Assembly (NCBI RefSeq): GCF_001458255.1 | Contig: NZ_CYSB01000026.1 | Span: 62,001 to 126,000 of the forward strand | Length of the DNA stretch: 64,000 bases | DNA from: Thalassovita autumnalis | GTDB lineage: Bacteria; Pseudomonadota; Alphaproteobacteria; Rhodobacterales; Rhodobacteraceae | Direction of reading: 5' to 3' | In this document: positions 27,092 through 35,764 of the stretch, one piece after another | Layout of the letters: every line of letters begins with the position of its first letter | How positions within the stretch are numbered: the stretch's first letter is position 1 | Notes under the pieces: generated by a model | Told to the model about the DNA's origin: nothing | The model's input: only the letters and a program-made list of their open reading frames with translations | The model's database searches: none | Program-made: the position numbers and the translations under genes

Positions 27092-28954
27092 ATGTCCCGT
27101 CTGTTGTCCCGTCTCAATATGTTTGACCCGTTTGCCCGCGCAGAAGGGCCGCCGCCGGACACCCTGTTTGCCTTTGTACGCTGGTCGCTGAAAGGCGCCG
27201 GGCCTGCGCTGAGCCTGGCGATTGTGCTGGCGGTTCTGGCTGGCGGGCTGGATGCGACGACCGCGTACCTCCTGGGGTGGGTGATCGATATGGCGACAGC
27301 CAGCACGCCTGAGGCTTTCTTTACCGATGCCAGCTGGCTACTGATCTTCATTCTGGTGTTTTTCCTGGTGTTTCGCCCGGTCATCCTGGGCCTTTCGGCC
27401 CTAGCGACGGGCTATATCGTGACGCCAAATATCAGCCCGCTGATCCTGTCGCGGCTGCACCGCTGGACGCTGGGGCAATCGGTTGATTTCTTTGACAATG
27501 ACTTCGCCGGGCGGATTGCGCAGAAACAGATGCAGACGGCGAATGCGCTGACGCAGGTGGTGTCTGAGGTCATTCAGGTGGTGGCCTTTGTCTTCGCAGC
27601 GGCCGCAGCGTCCTTCGCGGTGCTTTTCGCCATCGATTGGCGCATGTCGCTTGCCTTTGTCCTGTGGTTTGGCCTCTACGCGATGGTGCTTCGGATCTAT
27701 CTTCCGCAGGTGCGTGCCTATGCCAAACGCCGGGCTGGGGCGCGTGCGACGGTCAGTGGTCAGGTGGTGGACACTGTGACCAATATCAAAACCGTGAAGC
27801 TGTTTGCCCATGCCGATCACGAAGATCAGGCCGCATTAGACACGATGCGGCACTACCGCGATCTGTCACTGCAGTTCGGGTTCCTATCCGCGACGTTCCG
27901 GACGGTTCTTATGCTGGTGGGGGGCACCATTCCGGTGCTTCTGGTTGGCTTGGCGCTGCTTTTCTGGTCGCGGGGGCAGGCCAGCGCCGGTGACATCGTG
28001 GCAGCCGGTGCCGTGGCGCTGCGGCTGTCACAGATGACCGGCTGGTTCAGCTTTGCCCTGATGGGGCTATATGCCAGCGTTGGCGAAGTTGAGGATGGGA
28101 TGAAGACCCTAACCAAGCGGGATCGGCTGGAAGATGCCGCGGATGCCACCCCGCTGTCAGTCACCGCGGGGGAGATTGCCTTTGACAAGGTGAGCTTTGC
28201 CTACGGGCGTGAAATCGGCGGGGTCAGTGATGTCAGCCTGACGATCAAACCGGGCGAAAAGCTGGGCATCGTCGGCGCGTCGGGGGCGGGTAAGTCAACT
28301 TTGGTGTCGCTGCTGCTACGGCTCTATGACAGCGAAAATGGCGCCGTTTCCATTGACGGGCAGGATCTGCGCGGGGTGACACAGGAAAGTCTGCGTCGGC
28401 AGATTGGCATGGTCACGCAGGAAACCGCGATGTTCAATCGCTCGGCGCGTGACAATATCCTTTATGGCCGCCCAGAAGCGGATGAGGCCGCCCTGATCGG
28501 TGCAGCGGAACAGGCCGAAGCGCATGCGTTTATTCTGGGCCTGCGTGATGGCGAAGGCCGTGAGGGCTATGACGCATTCCTTGGCGAGCGCGGTGTAAAA
28601 CTCTCCGGTGGACAGCGGCAGCGGATTGCCCTGACCCGGGCGATTATCAAAGACGCGCCTATTCTGGTGCTGGATGAGGCAACCTCAGCCCTGGACAGCG
28701 AAGTTGAGGCCGCCATCCAAACCGCGCTGGAGCGGGTGATGGAGGGTAAAACCGTACTGGCCATTGCACACCGCCTGTCGACGATTTCGCAGATGGATCG
28801 CATCATCGTGCTGGATCAGGGTCGCATCGTCGAAGAGGGCACCCATGCGGAGCTGCTGGCGCAAAAGGGGCTTTATGCCCGCTATTGGGATCGCCAGTCC
28901 GGTGGTTTCCTAGGCGCGGATGACACGGTCGGCCAACCCAAGGCGGCTGAGTGA
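27092..28954 (+). CDS. ABC-type exporter, fused permease and ATPase
   Basis: A 620-residue half transporter. The N-terminal permease (about residues 25-330) has six hydrophobic stretches; the ATPase has GASGAGKST (Walker A near 394), LSGGQRQRIALTRA (signature) and ILVLDEATSALDSE (Walker B), then HRLST. It resembles MsbA/multidrug exporters; the substrate is unknown. The start ATG 27092 (MSRLLSRLNMFDPF) is preferred over the open frame that begins 129 bases earlier. The upstream gap of 226 bases holds nothing I can name. Confidence 0.88.
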   Translation: MSRLLSRLNMFDPFARAEGPPPDTLFAFVRWSLKGAGPALSLAIVLAVLAGGLDATTAYLLGWVIDMATASTPEAFFTDASWLLIFILVFFLVFRPVILGLSALATGYIVTPNISPLILSRLHRWTLGQSVDFFDNDFAGRIAQKQMQTANALTQVVSEVIQVVAFVFAAAAASFAVLFAIDWRMSLAFVLWFGLYAMVLRIYLPQVRAYAKRRAGARATVSGQVVDTVTNIKTVKLFAHADHEDQAALDTMRHYRDLSLQFGFLSATFRTVLMLVGGTIPVLLVGLALLFWSRGQASAGDIVAAGAVALRLSQMTGWFSFALMGLYASVGEVEDGMKTLTKRDRLEDAADATPLSVTAGEIAFDKVSFAYGREIGGVSDVSLTIKPGEKLGIVGASGAGKSTLVSLLLRLYDSENGAVSIDGQDLRGVTQESLRRQIGMVTQETAMFNRSARDNILYGRPEADEAALIGAAEQAEAHAFILGLRDGEGREGYDAFLGERGVKLSGGQRQRIALTRAIIKDAPILVLDEATSALDSEVEAAIQTALERVMEGKTVLAIAHRLSTISQMDRIIVLDQGRIVEEGTHAELLAQKGLYARYWDRQSGGFLGADDTVGQPKAAE

Positions 28955-29026
28955 ACGGCTGAGGTGAACGGGCCCTATCCGCAATAGGGGCTAGTGCAAC
29001 CGGGGCGCTTTGGCTATGAGCGCCCC

Positions 29027-30256
29027 ATGCAGACATATCAGATCACACGTTTGGGCCATCAGGGTGATGGCATTGCGCAAACCGATGCCGGGCCGGTGTT
29101 TGCACCGATGACCCTGCCGGGCGAAGAGGTTACCGGCACGTTGGATGGGCAGCGGCTGCGCGATGTGCGCATTGTCACCCCGTCTGAGGATCGGGTTTCT
29201 GCCGACTGCCGTCATTACAAAAGCTGTGGTGGCTGTCAGTTGCAGCATGCCTCGGATGCATTTGTCGCCGACTGGAAGGTTGGGGTCGTGCAACAGGCGC
29301 TGGCGGCGCAGGGGCTTGAGGCCACGTTTCGCCCGATCCTGACCTCACCGCCGCAGACCCGCCGCCGCGCCAGCCTGTCGGTCCGGCGCACCAAGAAGGG
29401 CGCGATGGCCGGGTTCCACGCCAAGGGGTCCGATGTGATCGTGCAGGTGCCTGATTGTCAGCTGCTGCATCCCGAACTGATGCAGGCCATGGCTGTTGCG
29501 GAAAAGCTGGCGATGATCGGCGGCAGCCGTAAGGGTGAGTTGAGCGTTCTGGCCACCATGTCTGAAACAGGTTTGGATCTGGCAGTGACTGGCGGCAAGC
29601 CGCTGGATGAACAGCTGCGGATCGATCTGTCAGCTGAGGTAGAGGCCTTTAAACTGGCCCGGCTTGCCTGGGATGATGAGGTGGTCGGCCAACGTGAGCC
29701 GCCATTGCAGGTCTTTGGCAAGGCGCATGTGTCGCCGCCGTCTGGGGCGTTTTTGCAGGCGACCCCGCAGGGTGAATTGGATCTCTTGGCCACTGTGAAG
29801 GAAATCGTTGGTCCGGCAAAACAGGTCATCGATCTTTTTGCAGGGTGCGGCACCTTTGCCCTGCCTTTGGCGGAAACGGCGGAGGTGCATGCGGTCGAAG
29901 GGGAAAAGGCCATGATGGCCGCTCTTGATCTGGGTTGGCGCCGGGCGCAGGGGCTGAAAAAGGTCAGCCATGAGGCGCGTGATCTGTTCCGCCGCCCGTT
30001 GATGCCGGATGAGCTGCAAAAGACCGATGCTGTGGTGATCGACCCGCCCCGTGCCGGGGCCGAAGCGCAGGTGCGTGAACTGGCAGCCTCGGCGGTGCCG
30101 GTGATTGCCTTTGTGTCCTGTAACCCAGTGACATTCGCGCGGGATGCTAAGATTCTGCTGGCCGGGAACTATCAGTTGCACTGGGTGCAGGTGGTGGATC
30201 AGTTCCGCTGGTCATCGCATGTGGAACTTGTCGCAAAGTTTACCAGAAAAGCCTGA
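29027..30256 (+). CDS. Iron-sulfur class I SAM-dependent RNA methyltransferase, RlmD/RumA-like
   Basis: A 409-residue RNA m5U methyltransferase family protein. Seen: cluster-type Cys61, Cys67, Cys70 (in CRHYKSCGGC) with a fourth Cys in VPDCQLLHP; the SAM loop VIDLFAGCGTFALPLA; VVIDPPRAGAEAQV; and the catalytic loop SCNPVTFARD. RlmD methylates U1939 and RlmC U747 of 23S rRNA; the alphaproteobacterial protein is of the same family but the target base is not proven. The ATG at 29027 gives the compact start MQTYQITRLGHQGDGIA, part of a short TRAM-like N-terminal region. Confidence 0.88.
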   Translation: MQTYQITRLGHQGDGIAQTDAGPVFAPMTLPGEEVTGTLDGQRLRDVRIVTPSEDRVSADCRHYKSCGGCQLQHASDAFVADWKVGVVQQALAAQGLEATFRPILTSPPQTRRRASLSVRRTKKGAMAGFHAKGSDVIVQVPDCQLLHPELMQAMAVAEKLAMIGGSRKGELSVLATMSETGLDLAVTGGKPLDEQLRIDLSAEVEAFKLARLAWDDEVVGQREPPLQVFGKAHVSPPSGAFLQATPQGELDLLATVKEIVGPAKQVIDLFAGCGTFALPLAETAEVHAVEGEKAMMAALDLGWRRAQGLKKVSHEARDLFRRPLMPDELQKTDAVVIDPPRAGAEAQVRELAASAVPVIAFVSCNPVTFARDAKILLAGNYQLHWVQVVDQFRWSSHVELVAKFTRKA

Positions 30257-30343
30257 AGCGGCACGAATTGTGCTACGGCACAGGTGTGAAATGCGTTATA
30301 CACTTGGGTAAAACACAAGAATGAAATTCTGAGGCAAGCAGAC

Positions 30344-30844
30344 ATGCGAAACATCAAGGTGGCGGTTCTGACCGTGGCGCTTATGGCGCTGGCGGCCTGT
30401 TCCTCGGGGTCGAAATTCCGCAGCTATCATGGCCCGGAAGTGACCCGCATCATCGTGCAGAAAAGCGATCGGATGATGTATCTGATGCACCATGACAAGG
30501 TGCTGAAATCCTTCGATATCGGTTTGGGCTTTTCGCCCGAAGGCGACAAGCTGCGGGAAGGGGATGGGAAAACGCCCGAAGGCACCTATTTCATCAATCG
30601 CCGCAACCCAAACAGCAAGTTCCATCTGTCGGTTGGGATCAACTACCCCGACACCCGCGATATGGCCGAAGCCCGCGCAGCCGGGGTGGATCCAGGCGGC
30701 GATATCTTCATCCATGGCCGTCCTGAGAAATACCGCAACGGGGTACAGGACTGGACTGCGGGCTGCATCGCTGTGACCGACCGCGAAGTTGAACTGATCT
30801 ACGCGATGGTCAAAAACGGAACGCCGATCACGATCAACCCGTGA
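30344..30844 (+). CDS. Lipoprotein L,D-transpeptidase-fold (YkuD) protein
   Basis: A 166-residue lipoprotein: MRNIKVAVLTVALMALAAC ends in a lipobox with the lipidated Cys. The YkuD domain follows, with the catalytic pattern IHGRPEKYRNGVQDWTAGC (His and Cys in positions expected for L,D-transpeptidases; Thr replaces the usual Ser two before Gly-Cys). The family makes meso-diaminopimelate cross-links or attaches proteins to peptidoglycan; here the role is inferred. A GAGG site lies before the ATG and a bidirectional terminator follows at 30877. Confidence 0.88.
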   Translation: MRNIKVAVLTVALMALAACSSGSKFRSYHGPEVTRIIVQKSDRMMYLMHHDKVLKSFDIGLGFSPEGDKLREGDGKTPEGTYFINRRNPNSKFHLSVGINYPDTRDMAEARAAGVDPGGDIFIHGRPEKYRNGVQDWTAGCIAVTDREVELIYAMVKNGTPITINP

Positions 30845-30876
30845 TCTGAGCGGCGGACCCGATCCCGTCAGATACG

Positions 30877-30910
30877 AAAAAGGCGCCTGCGGATTGCGGC
30901 GCCTTTTATC
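30877..30910. terminator. Bidirectional terminator between the YkuD and CAP genes
   Basis: Perfect ten-base stem, 30877-30886 with 30898-30907 (AAAAGGCGCC arm), and T-rich flank on each strand. It separates two convergent genes. Confidence 0.85.
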
Positions 30911-30926
30911 GCTCTGTGATTGCTCT

Positions 30927-31499
30927 TTAGCTTTGCGGCGGTGTGGTGTCGGCGTCAGGGATCGGTGCGGACAGCACCTGTGTCGCGCTCGAATCACCCA
31001 TAACCAGGGTCCACCAGATCTTGCCGTTGACTTCTTGATGCCAGGCGAAGCCCAGGTCGCTGGCTTCGGGGGCCACGATGACACGGCGGGTGTCCGGCTG
31101 TTCCATCCAGGCGGCGAGGGTTTCAATCTCGGTCTCATAAGTTTCCGAGATGTTTTCGCCCACCAACGCACCAGTGTAGCCCACCCGGGCCACCCGATCC
31201 AAGGGGGAGGAGCCGTCAGAGCCAAAGTGCCAGGGGCGGTTTTGGATCGCCATGTCGCGGGCATGTGTTGCGGCCGCCGCATTCAGTTGGGCGTTCATTT
31301 GGACCGGTGTGGCGCCGGCAGCTTGGCGCAGCGCGTTAACCGAATCCAGCATGCGGAACTGAATCGCCGAGGTTTCACCAGCGCGGATGCGATAAAGCTG
31401 CGGCAGCGGTTTGCCGTCAGACCCCAGCTGTTGCGTTGTCTCAACACAGGCGGCAAGGCTGACTGCGGCCAGGGTAAGCAAGCTGAATGAACGCAACAT
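30927..31499 (-). CDS. CAP-domain (SCP/PR1-like) lipoprotein
   Basis: A 190-residue protein with a lipoprotein signal (MLRSFSLLTLAAVSLAAC) and a CAP domain: LDSVNALRQAAGATPVQMNAQLNAAA start, HARDMAIQNRPWHFGSDG, VGENISETYE, and a late WTLVMGDS core. Bacterial CAP proteins are exported, often calcium-dependent or lectin-like, with unknown activity. The start ATG 31499 puts the lipobox in range; the frame extends 84 bases upstream. It lies between two YkuD-domain genes, suggesting envelope work. Confidence 0.85.
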   Translation of the reverse strand: MLRSFSLLTLAAVSLAACVETTQQLGSDGKPLPQLYRIRAGETSAIQFRMLDSVNALRQAAGATPVQMNAQLNAAAATHARDMAIQNRPWHFGSDGSSPLDRVARVGYTGALVGENISETYETEIETLAAWMEQPDTRRVIVAPEASDLGFAWHQEVNGKIWWTLVMGDSSATQVLSAPIPDADTTPPQS

Positions 31500-31668
31500 T
31501 TGAACGCCTCGGGTAATTTCAATTGTCAGAGACCTACAGCGCAAAGCGTGGTTATTCAAACCCACATAAGCGTGAAACTGCATGATGACAGGTCTTTGAT
31601 TTGCGACTGCGGCATTCCCGCCATAATATCCGCGACAAAAGCCGATCTGCGGCTCAGGAGGGTTCTAC

Positions 31669-32283
31669 ATGACGAAGCTACCGTCAAAGTCATCGCCGTT
31701 TTTGCTGAATCGACGCGGGTTTATGGCTGGAAGCGCCGCTTTTATTGGTGCGCCAGCGATTGCCCAAAGCGTTGCCGAAGCGGACACCACTGAAATTGAG
31801 GCTGAGGTGTCGCAGACCGTGCGGCGCAACATTTCAAGTTTCCGGTCGCTGGACTGGCGTCCTTACTTCAGCAACCTGCGCAAAGGCGCCGTGCTGGTCG
31901 ATATCGATTCGCGCGCGCTGCATTACTGGTCCGAGGATGGTGAGACCTACAAACTCTACCCCTCCTCTGTGCCATTGACCGAGGATCTGACCCGGCGCGG
32001 CCGTACCTCTGTTGTGCGCAAGGTCGAAGGGCCCAGCTGGCGCCCGACACCATCGATGAAAAAGCGTAACCCGGAGTGGCCGGACTTTGTGGGCCCGGGC
32101 CCGGATAACCCGCTTGGCACCCATGCGCTGTATCTCAGCTGGACCTACTATCGGATCCACGGCACCCATGACACGCGCAAAATTGGCCGTCGTTCGTCAA
32201 ACGGGTGCATTGGTTTGTTCAATGAACACATCGAAGAGTTGTTCGCCATGACCAAAGTGGGAACGCAGGTGTTGCTAATTTGA
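31669..32283 (+). CDS. Tat-exported L,D-transpeptidase (YkuD/ErfK family)
   Basis: A 204-residue YkuD protein. The N-terminus has a twin-arginine signal, LNRRGFMAGSAAFIGAPAIA, so export of the folded protein is likely. The catalytic region is IHGTHDTRKIGRRSSNGCIG, keeping the His and Ser-x-Gly-Cys of the family but with Gly-Leu where Arg is common. Preceded by a strong CAGGAGGG ribosome site. It is the second L,D-transpeptidase-like gene within 1.5 kb, with different export routes (lipoprotein versus Tat). Confidence 0.9.
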   Translation: MTKLPSKSSPFLLNRRGFMAGSAAFIGAPAIAQSVAEADTTEIEAEVSQTVRRNISSFRSLDWRPYFSNLRKGAVLVDIDSRALHYWSEDGETYKLYPSSVPLTEDLTRRGRTSVVRKVEGPSWRPTPSMKKRNPEWPDFVGPGPDNPLGTHALYLSWTYYRIHGTHDTRKIGRRSSNGCIGLFNEHIEELFAMTKVGTQVLLI

Positions 32284-32304
32284 CCACAAAATGACTGTCA
32301 CCGC

Positions 32305-32335
32305 TGCGAACCCCGGAAACGGGGTTTGCATTTAT
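32305..32335 (+). terminator. Intrinsic terminator after the Tat L,D-transpeptidase
   Basis: Eleven-base stem with one wobble (32305-32315 with 32320-32330, loop GAAA) followed by TTTATT. It lies 21 bases past the stop. Confidence 0.75.
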
Positions 32336-32427
32336 TAGGTAATTGATGTTTAGACAATTCTACAAGGACGTCTTGCGCTTGGTTTCAGGCAATCATTTTG
32401 ACCAAGCTAATATCTCTGGAGGATACT

Positions 32428-32610
32428 ATGAAAAAACTCGTTCTCGCCGCTGCTCTGACCGCCGCCGCTTCGACCGCCTTCGCTGGCAACATGGAAGCCC
32501 CTGTGATGGAGCCGGAAGTCATCGTTGAAACCGCGACTTCGTCGTCGTCGGCTGGCATCATCGTACCGCTGGTTCTGCTGGCTGTTGTTGCTGCTGCTGT
32601 TGCTGACTAA
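32428..32610 (+). CDS. Small 60-residue secreted or anchored protein, function unknown
   Basis: A 60-residue protein: signal peptide (MKKLVLAAALTAAASTAFA, cleavage after residue 19 likely), a short acidic middle (NMEAPVMEPEVIVE), a Ser run (about 38-41) and a C-terminal hydrophobic helix AGIIVPLVLLAVVAAAVAD. An ideal GGAGG at eight bases before ATG 32428, a terminator immediately after, and low use of rare codons support a real, well expressed gene. A longer in-frame start at 32398 would spoil the signal peptide. I know no function. Confidence 0.8.
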   Translation: MKKLVLAAALTAAASTAFAGNMEAPVMEPEVIVETATSSSSAGIIVPLVLLAVVAAAVAD

Positions 32611-32637
32611 TTCGTCAGTTCAGACGCTTAAAAATTT

Positions 32638-32669
32638 TAAAGGCGGTGGAATTATCCACCGCCTTTTTC
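32638..32669. terminator. Bidirectional terminator between the small protein and hemH
   Basis: Perfect stem (AAAGGCGGTGGA with TCCACCGCCTTT, loop ATTA) followed by a T run on plus and a T-rich stretch on minus. It separates the small gene from the convergent hemH. Confidence 0.9.
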
Positions 32670-32699
32670 ATGTCTACTGCCTTGTGACGGGATCGCAGT

Positions 32700-33776
32700 T
32701 TAACCCTTTGGGTCGATCCAGCCCTTCAGGTTGTCTTCGACGATCTGCGCCAGGGCATCCATATGGTCATCGCGATCATTGAGGCAGGGGATATAGGTGA
32801 AATGTTCACCACCGGCCTCTTCGAAGCTTTCTTTGATCTCTTCGTTGATCTCTTCCAGCGTTTCGATGCAATCGGCTGAGAAGGCAGGCGCCACCACGGC
32901 AATGTGTTTCTTACCCTCTTCCTTGGCCAGACGCGCCACCTCTTCCACGGTGTAGGGGCGCAGCCATTCTTCGCGGCCGAAAACCGACTGGAAGGTGGTT
33001 TTAATCTGCGTGTCATCCCAGCCCAGCCGCTCTTTCAGCAGGCGGGTCTGTTTCTGACATTTGCAGTGATAGGGATCGCCCTGCATCAGATAGCGTTTCG
33101 GCATGCCGTGATAGGACACCACCAGCATTTCCGGCTTGCTCTCCGCGGCGGCATAGGCCTCCTCGATGGAGGTCGCCAAGGCCTCAATATAGGCGGTGTT
33201 GTCAAAATACTCCGGCACGGTGCGGGCGGCGGGCTGATAGGTCTCTTTCATCAGCGCGCGGAAGAACTGATCGTTCGCCGTGGCCATCGTGGCGCCCGCA
33301 TATTGCGGATAGAGCGGGAAGAACAGGATCTTGGTGCAGCCCGCGGCCACCATTTCACGCACCTTGGAGTCGGTCGACGGGTTGCCGTAGCGCATGCAGA
33401 AATCGACCATGACACCGTCGCCATAGCGGTCCTGCATCCGTTTCGCCATCGCGGCGGTCTGGTCCTTGGTAATGGTCAGCAGCGGGCTTTCGTCTGCCTC
33501 TTCGTTCCAGATAGACCGATAGGCCTCACCCGAAGAAAACGGCCGTTTTGTCAGAATGATCAGCTGCAACAGCGGCTGCCATTTCCAGGACGGCAGATCG
33601 ATCACGCGTTTGTCCGACAGGAACTCATTCAGATAGCGGCGCATCGACCAGTAGTCGGTGTTATCTGGGGTGCCCAGATTTGCCAGCAATACGCCGATTT
33701 TCGGTGTTGGAACCTTGGGGTGATCCTGATCGGCATGTTCCGGTTTGGTGGCTGTAGTCTGAGCGTCCAGCATCAT
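32700..33776 (-). CDS. hemH: Ferrochelatase
   Basis: Inserts ferrous iron into protoporphyrin IX, the last step of heme b synthesis. The 358-residue protein contains GVLLANLGTPD, the metal-site SYHGMPKRYL (His) and FQSVFGREEWLRPYT (family FQSRFG..WL.P), and the acidic C-terminal LEEINEE block. About 25 extra residues lie before the family core; ATG 33776 follows AAGGACG. It is convergent with the small protein gene and in minus tandem with the methyltransferase at 33847. Confidence 0.95.
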   Translation of the reverse strand: MMLDAQTTATKPEHADQDHPKVPTPKIGVLLANLGTPDNTDYWSMRRYLNEFLSDKRVIDLPSWKWQPLLQLIILTKRPFSSGEAYRSIWNEEADESPLLTITKDQTAAMAKRMQDRYGDGVMVDFCMRYGNPSTDSKVREMVAAGCTKILFFPLYPQYAGATMATANDQFFRALMKETYQPAARTVPEYFDNTAYIEALATSIEEAYAAAESKPEMLVVSYHGMPKRYLMQGDPYHCKCQKQTRLLKERLGWDDTQIKTTFQSVFGREEWLRPYTVEEVARLAKEEGKKHIAVVAPAFSADCIETLEEINEEIKESFEEAGGEHFTYIPCLNDRDDHMDALAQIVEDNLKGWIDPKG

Positions 33777-33846
33777 CGCGTCCTTCGTCGTCTACCTTGT
33801 CGCCAGTGCGGCGTTCGTTAGGGACATAAACGCTTCGCGCCACAGG

Positions 33847-34704
33847 TCAATCCGGCAGCTTGGTTTCCTGTGTTCCTAACGCTTCGGCAAGACGCTGTGT
33901 CGCAGATCCGGGACGCAACGGTTGTGGCTGGCTGTCATCTGGGGCCCAACCGGTGAGGAAGACCAGCTCATAGGTGGCGTGAATGCGGCCATCCCCGTCG
34001 GCATGGTGATCCTGATAGATCTCGGCGGCACGGCGCAACACAGCAGGTTTGGTTGGATGACGCAGCCGGGCCTGTAGCGCGTTGGCCTCGCCCATCGCGC
34101 GGAGGTCCCGCATAAGGTGAAAGGCGGTTTGGTAGCTGACATCCAGCGCCAGATTGTCCGCTACCGGCAGGGCAAGACCGGCCCGTTGCAACAGTGCGCC
34201 AAGATCGCGAATCTCTGCCATAGGCACCACGCGGGGCGACAGGCCACCGGCCACAGCAACTTCAGCCTCAGCCAGGGCGGCGCGCAATTCGGCAAGGGTT
34301 TGGCCACCAAAGCCAACCCCCAGGAAGAACCCATCAGGGCGCAACGCGCGACGGCATTGGATCAACTGACCCACCGGATCATTGGCCCAATGCAGCGCCA
34401 TGGCATGGATCACCAGATCATAGGCGCCGACCTCCAGATCCAAGATCTCATCGTCGCTGACAACCCGTGCCTCGGGGAAGGCCGCCTGCCAGAGCGCAGG
34501 AAACCCAGTGACCACGGCGCGATTCGTAAACGTTCTGTTAACCATTTGCAGACGATGCTGGACCTCTTCGATCGCAGCCTCCTGCAGGAACAGTGCAGGG
34601 GCATCGGCTTTTAGGGCACGGGCGCGGTTGCGGGTCAGTGCGGCGCGGTCTGTCAGGCGCGGCGTCTCACTGGCCGAAGGGGGTGGCATCTGGAAATCAC
34701 TCAT
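33847..34704 (-). CDS. SAM-dependent methyltransferase-fold protein, NDUFAF5/BioC-like
   Basis: A 285-residue class I methyltransferase-fold protein. N-terminal LTDRAALTRNRARA resembles the FDR...RxRxRA start of the alphaproteobacterial/mitochondrial NDUFAF5 family (complex I assembly; hydroxylates an Arg of NDUFS7). The middle has LEVGAYDLVIHAMALHWANDPVGQLIQCRRALRPDGF, split here as VIHAMALHWANDPVGQ and RRALRPDGFFLG. The glycine-rich SAM loop is poor, as in NDUFAF5. The start ATG 34704 leaves 14 bases to the divergent comF. Alternative: malonyl-ACP methyltransferase BioC; I consider it less likely. Confidence 0.65.
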   Translation of the reverse strand: MSDFQMPPPSASETPRLTDRAALTRNRARALKADAPALFLQEAAIEEVQHRLQMVNRTFTNRAVVTGFPALWQAAFPEARVVSDDEILDLEVGAYDLVIHAMALHWANDPVGQLIQCRRALRPDGFFLGVGFGGQTLAELRAALAEAEVAVAGGLSPRVVPMAEIRDLGALLQRAGLALPVADNLALDVSYQTAFHLMRDLRAMGEANALQARLRHPTKPAVLRRAAEIYQDHHADGDGRIHATYELVFLTGWAPDDSQPQPLRPGSATQRLAEALGTQETKLPD

Positions 34705-34718
34705 GGGGCGTAGATAGA

Positions 34719-35465
34719 ATGGCTTGGCCCACAATTCAAACAGCGCTGCGGGTGATTTACCCGCCCCGGTGTCTTGGCTGCGGTGGAATGGTGGAAAGTG
34801 AGGCCGGACTGTGCCCGACTTGCTGGCGTGAGGTGCAATTCATCGGCGGGTTGGTCTGCGATCAATGCGGCGTGCCGTTGCCGGGCGAATCGGATCAAGC
34901 AGAACGGTGTGATGACTGTCTGCGGGTGGAACGCCCCTGGCAGCGGGGGCGCGCCGCGTTGCTGTATGAAGGGCAGGGGCGGCAGTTGGTTATGGCACTA
35001 AAACATGGTGATCGTCAGGACATCGTACCAATTGCCGCCCGATGGATGGCGCAGGTGGCGGTGCCGGTGCTGCTGCCCGAGACGCTGATCACCCCGGTGC
35101 CGCTGCATTGGACACGGATGCTCAAACGGCGTTTCAATCAGGCGGCGCTGCTGGCGGAGGCCTTGGCGCACTATACCGGCCATGCCTATTGCCCCGATCT
35201 GGTGCAGCGGTTGCGCGCTACGCAATCGACCAAGGGGCAGGGGCGTGAGGCGCGATTTGCTGAGATGCAGGGCGCCTTTCGCATTCATCCCCGCAGGCGG
35301 CACCGGCTGATAGGTCGTCCGGTCTGTCTGGTGGATGATGTGATGACCAGCGGGGCCACCCTGGCCGCGGTGTCTGAGGCCTGCCTTGCAGCGGGTGCAT
35401 CTCACCTATCCGTTCTGTTACTGGCGCGGGCGCAAAAATCTCCCTACATATCTGGAAACGCCTGA
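34719..35465 (+). CDS. comF: ComF-family phosphoribosyltransferase-like protein
   Basis: A 248-residue ComF/GntX family protein: N-terminal zinc-finger region with CLGCG, CPTCW, CDQCG and CDDC, then a type I phosphoribosyltransferase domain with LVDDVMTSGATLAAV (the PRPP loop, about residues 202-216). Related proteins take part in DNA uptake during competence. The ATG 34719 is chosen since the longer frame overlaps the divergent methyltransferase. It is followed by grxC and the nitrilase gene on the same strand. Confidence 0.85.
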   Translation: MAWPTIQTALRVIYPPRCLGCGGMVESEAGLCPTCWREVQFIGGLVCDQCGVPLPGESDQAERCDDCLRVERPWQRGRAALLYEGQGRQLVMALKHGDRQDIVPIAARWMAQVAVPVLLPETLITPVPLHWTRMLKRRFNQAALLAEALAHYTGHAYCPDLVQRLRATQSTKGQGREARFAEMQGAFRIHPRRRHRLIGRPVCLVDDVMTSGATLAAVSEACLAAGASHLSVLLLARAQKSPYISGNA

Positions 35466-35503
35466 GAACATGACAGATCAGGCCCGATTGTAGGAAACGC
35501 CAG

Positions 35504-35761
35504 ATGCCGAATGTAGAAATCTACTCCTCCCCGCTTTGTGGGTTTTGCCATGCCGCCAAACGCCTGCTGAAGGAAAAGGGGGTTGAGTTCACCGAATACA
35601 ACGTGCTGACCGACCCGGCGTTGAAGCCGAAAATGATTGAGCGCGCCAATGGCGGCCGCACCGTGCCGCAGATCTTTATCGATGATGTGCATGTGGGCGG
35701 TTGCGATGACCTTTATGCGCTGGAAAGCGCGGGCAAGCTTGACCCGATGCTGGCGGCCTGA
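35504..35761 (+). CDS. grxC: Glutaredoxin 3
   Basis: An 85-residue glutaredoxin with the active site Cys12-Gly-Phe-Cys15 (usually CPYC), the cis-Pro TVPQIFID, and GGCDDLYAL for glutathione binding. It reduces protein disulfides and glutathione mixed disulfides. The start ATG follows comF by 38 bases, and the nitrilase-type amidase begins three bases after the stop. The neighbour may act on deaminated glutathione, which would fit a glutathione theme. Confidence 0.93.
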   Translation: MPNVEIYSSPLCGFCHAAKRLLKEKGVEFTEYNVLTDPALKPKMIERANGGRTVPQIFIDDVHVGGCDDLYALESAGKLDPMLAA

Positions 35762-35764
35762 GGC

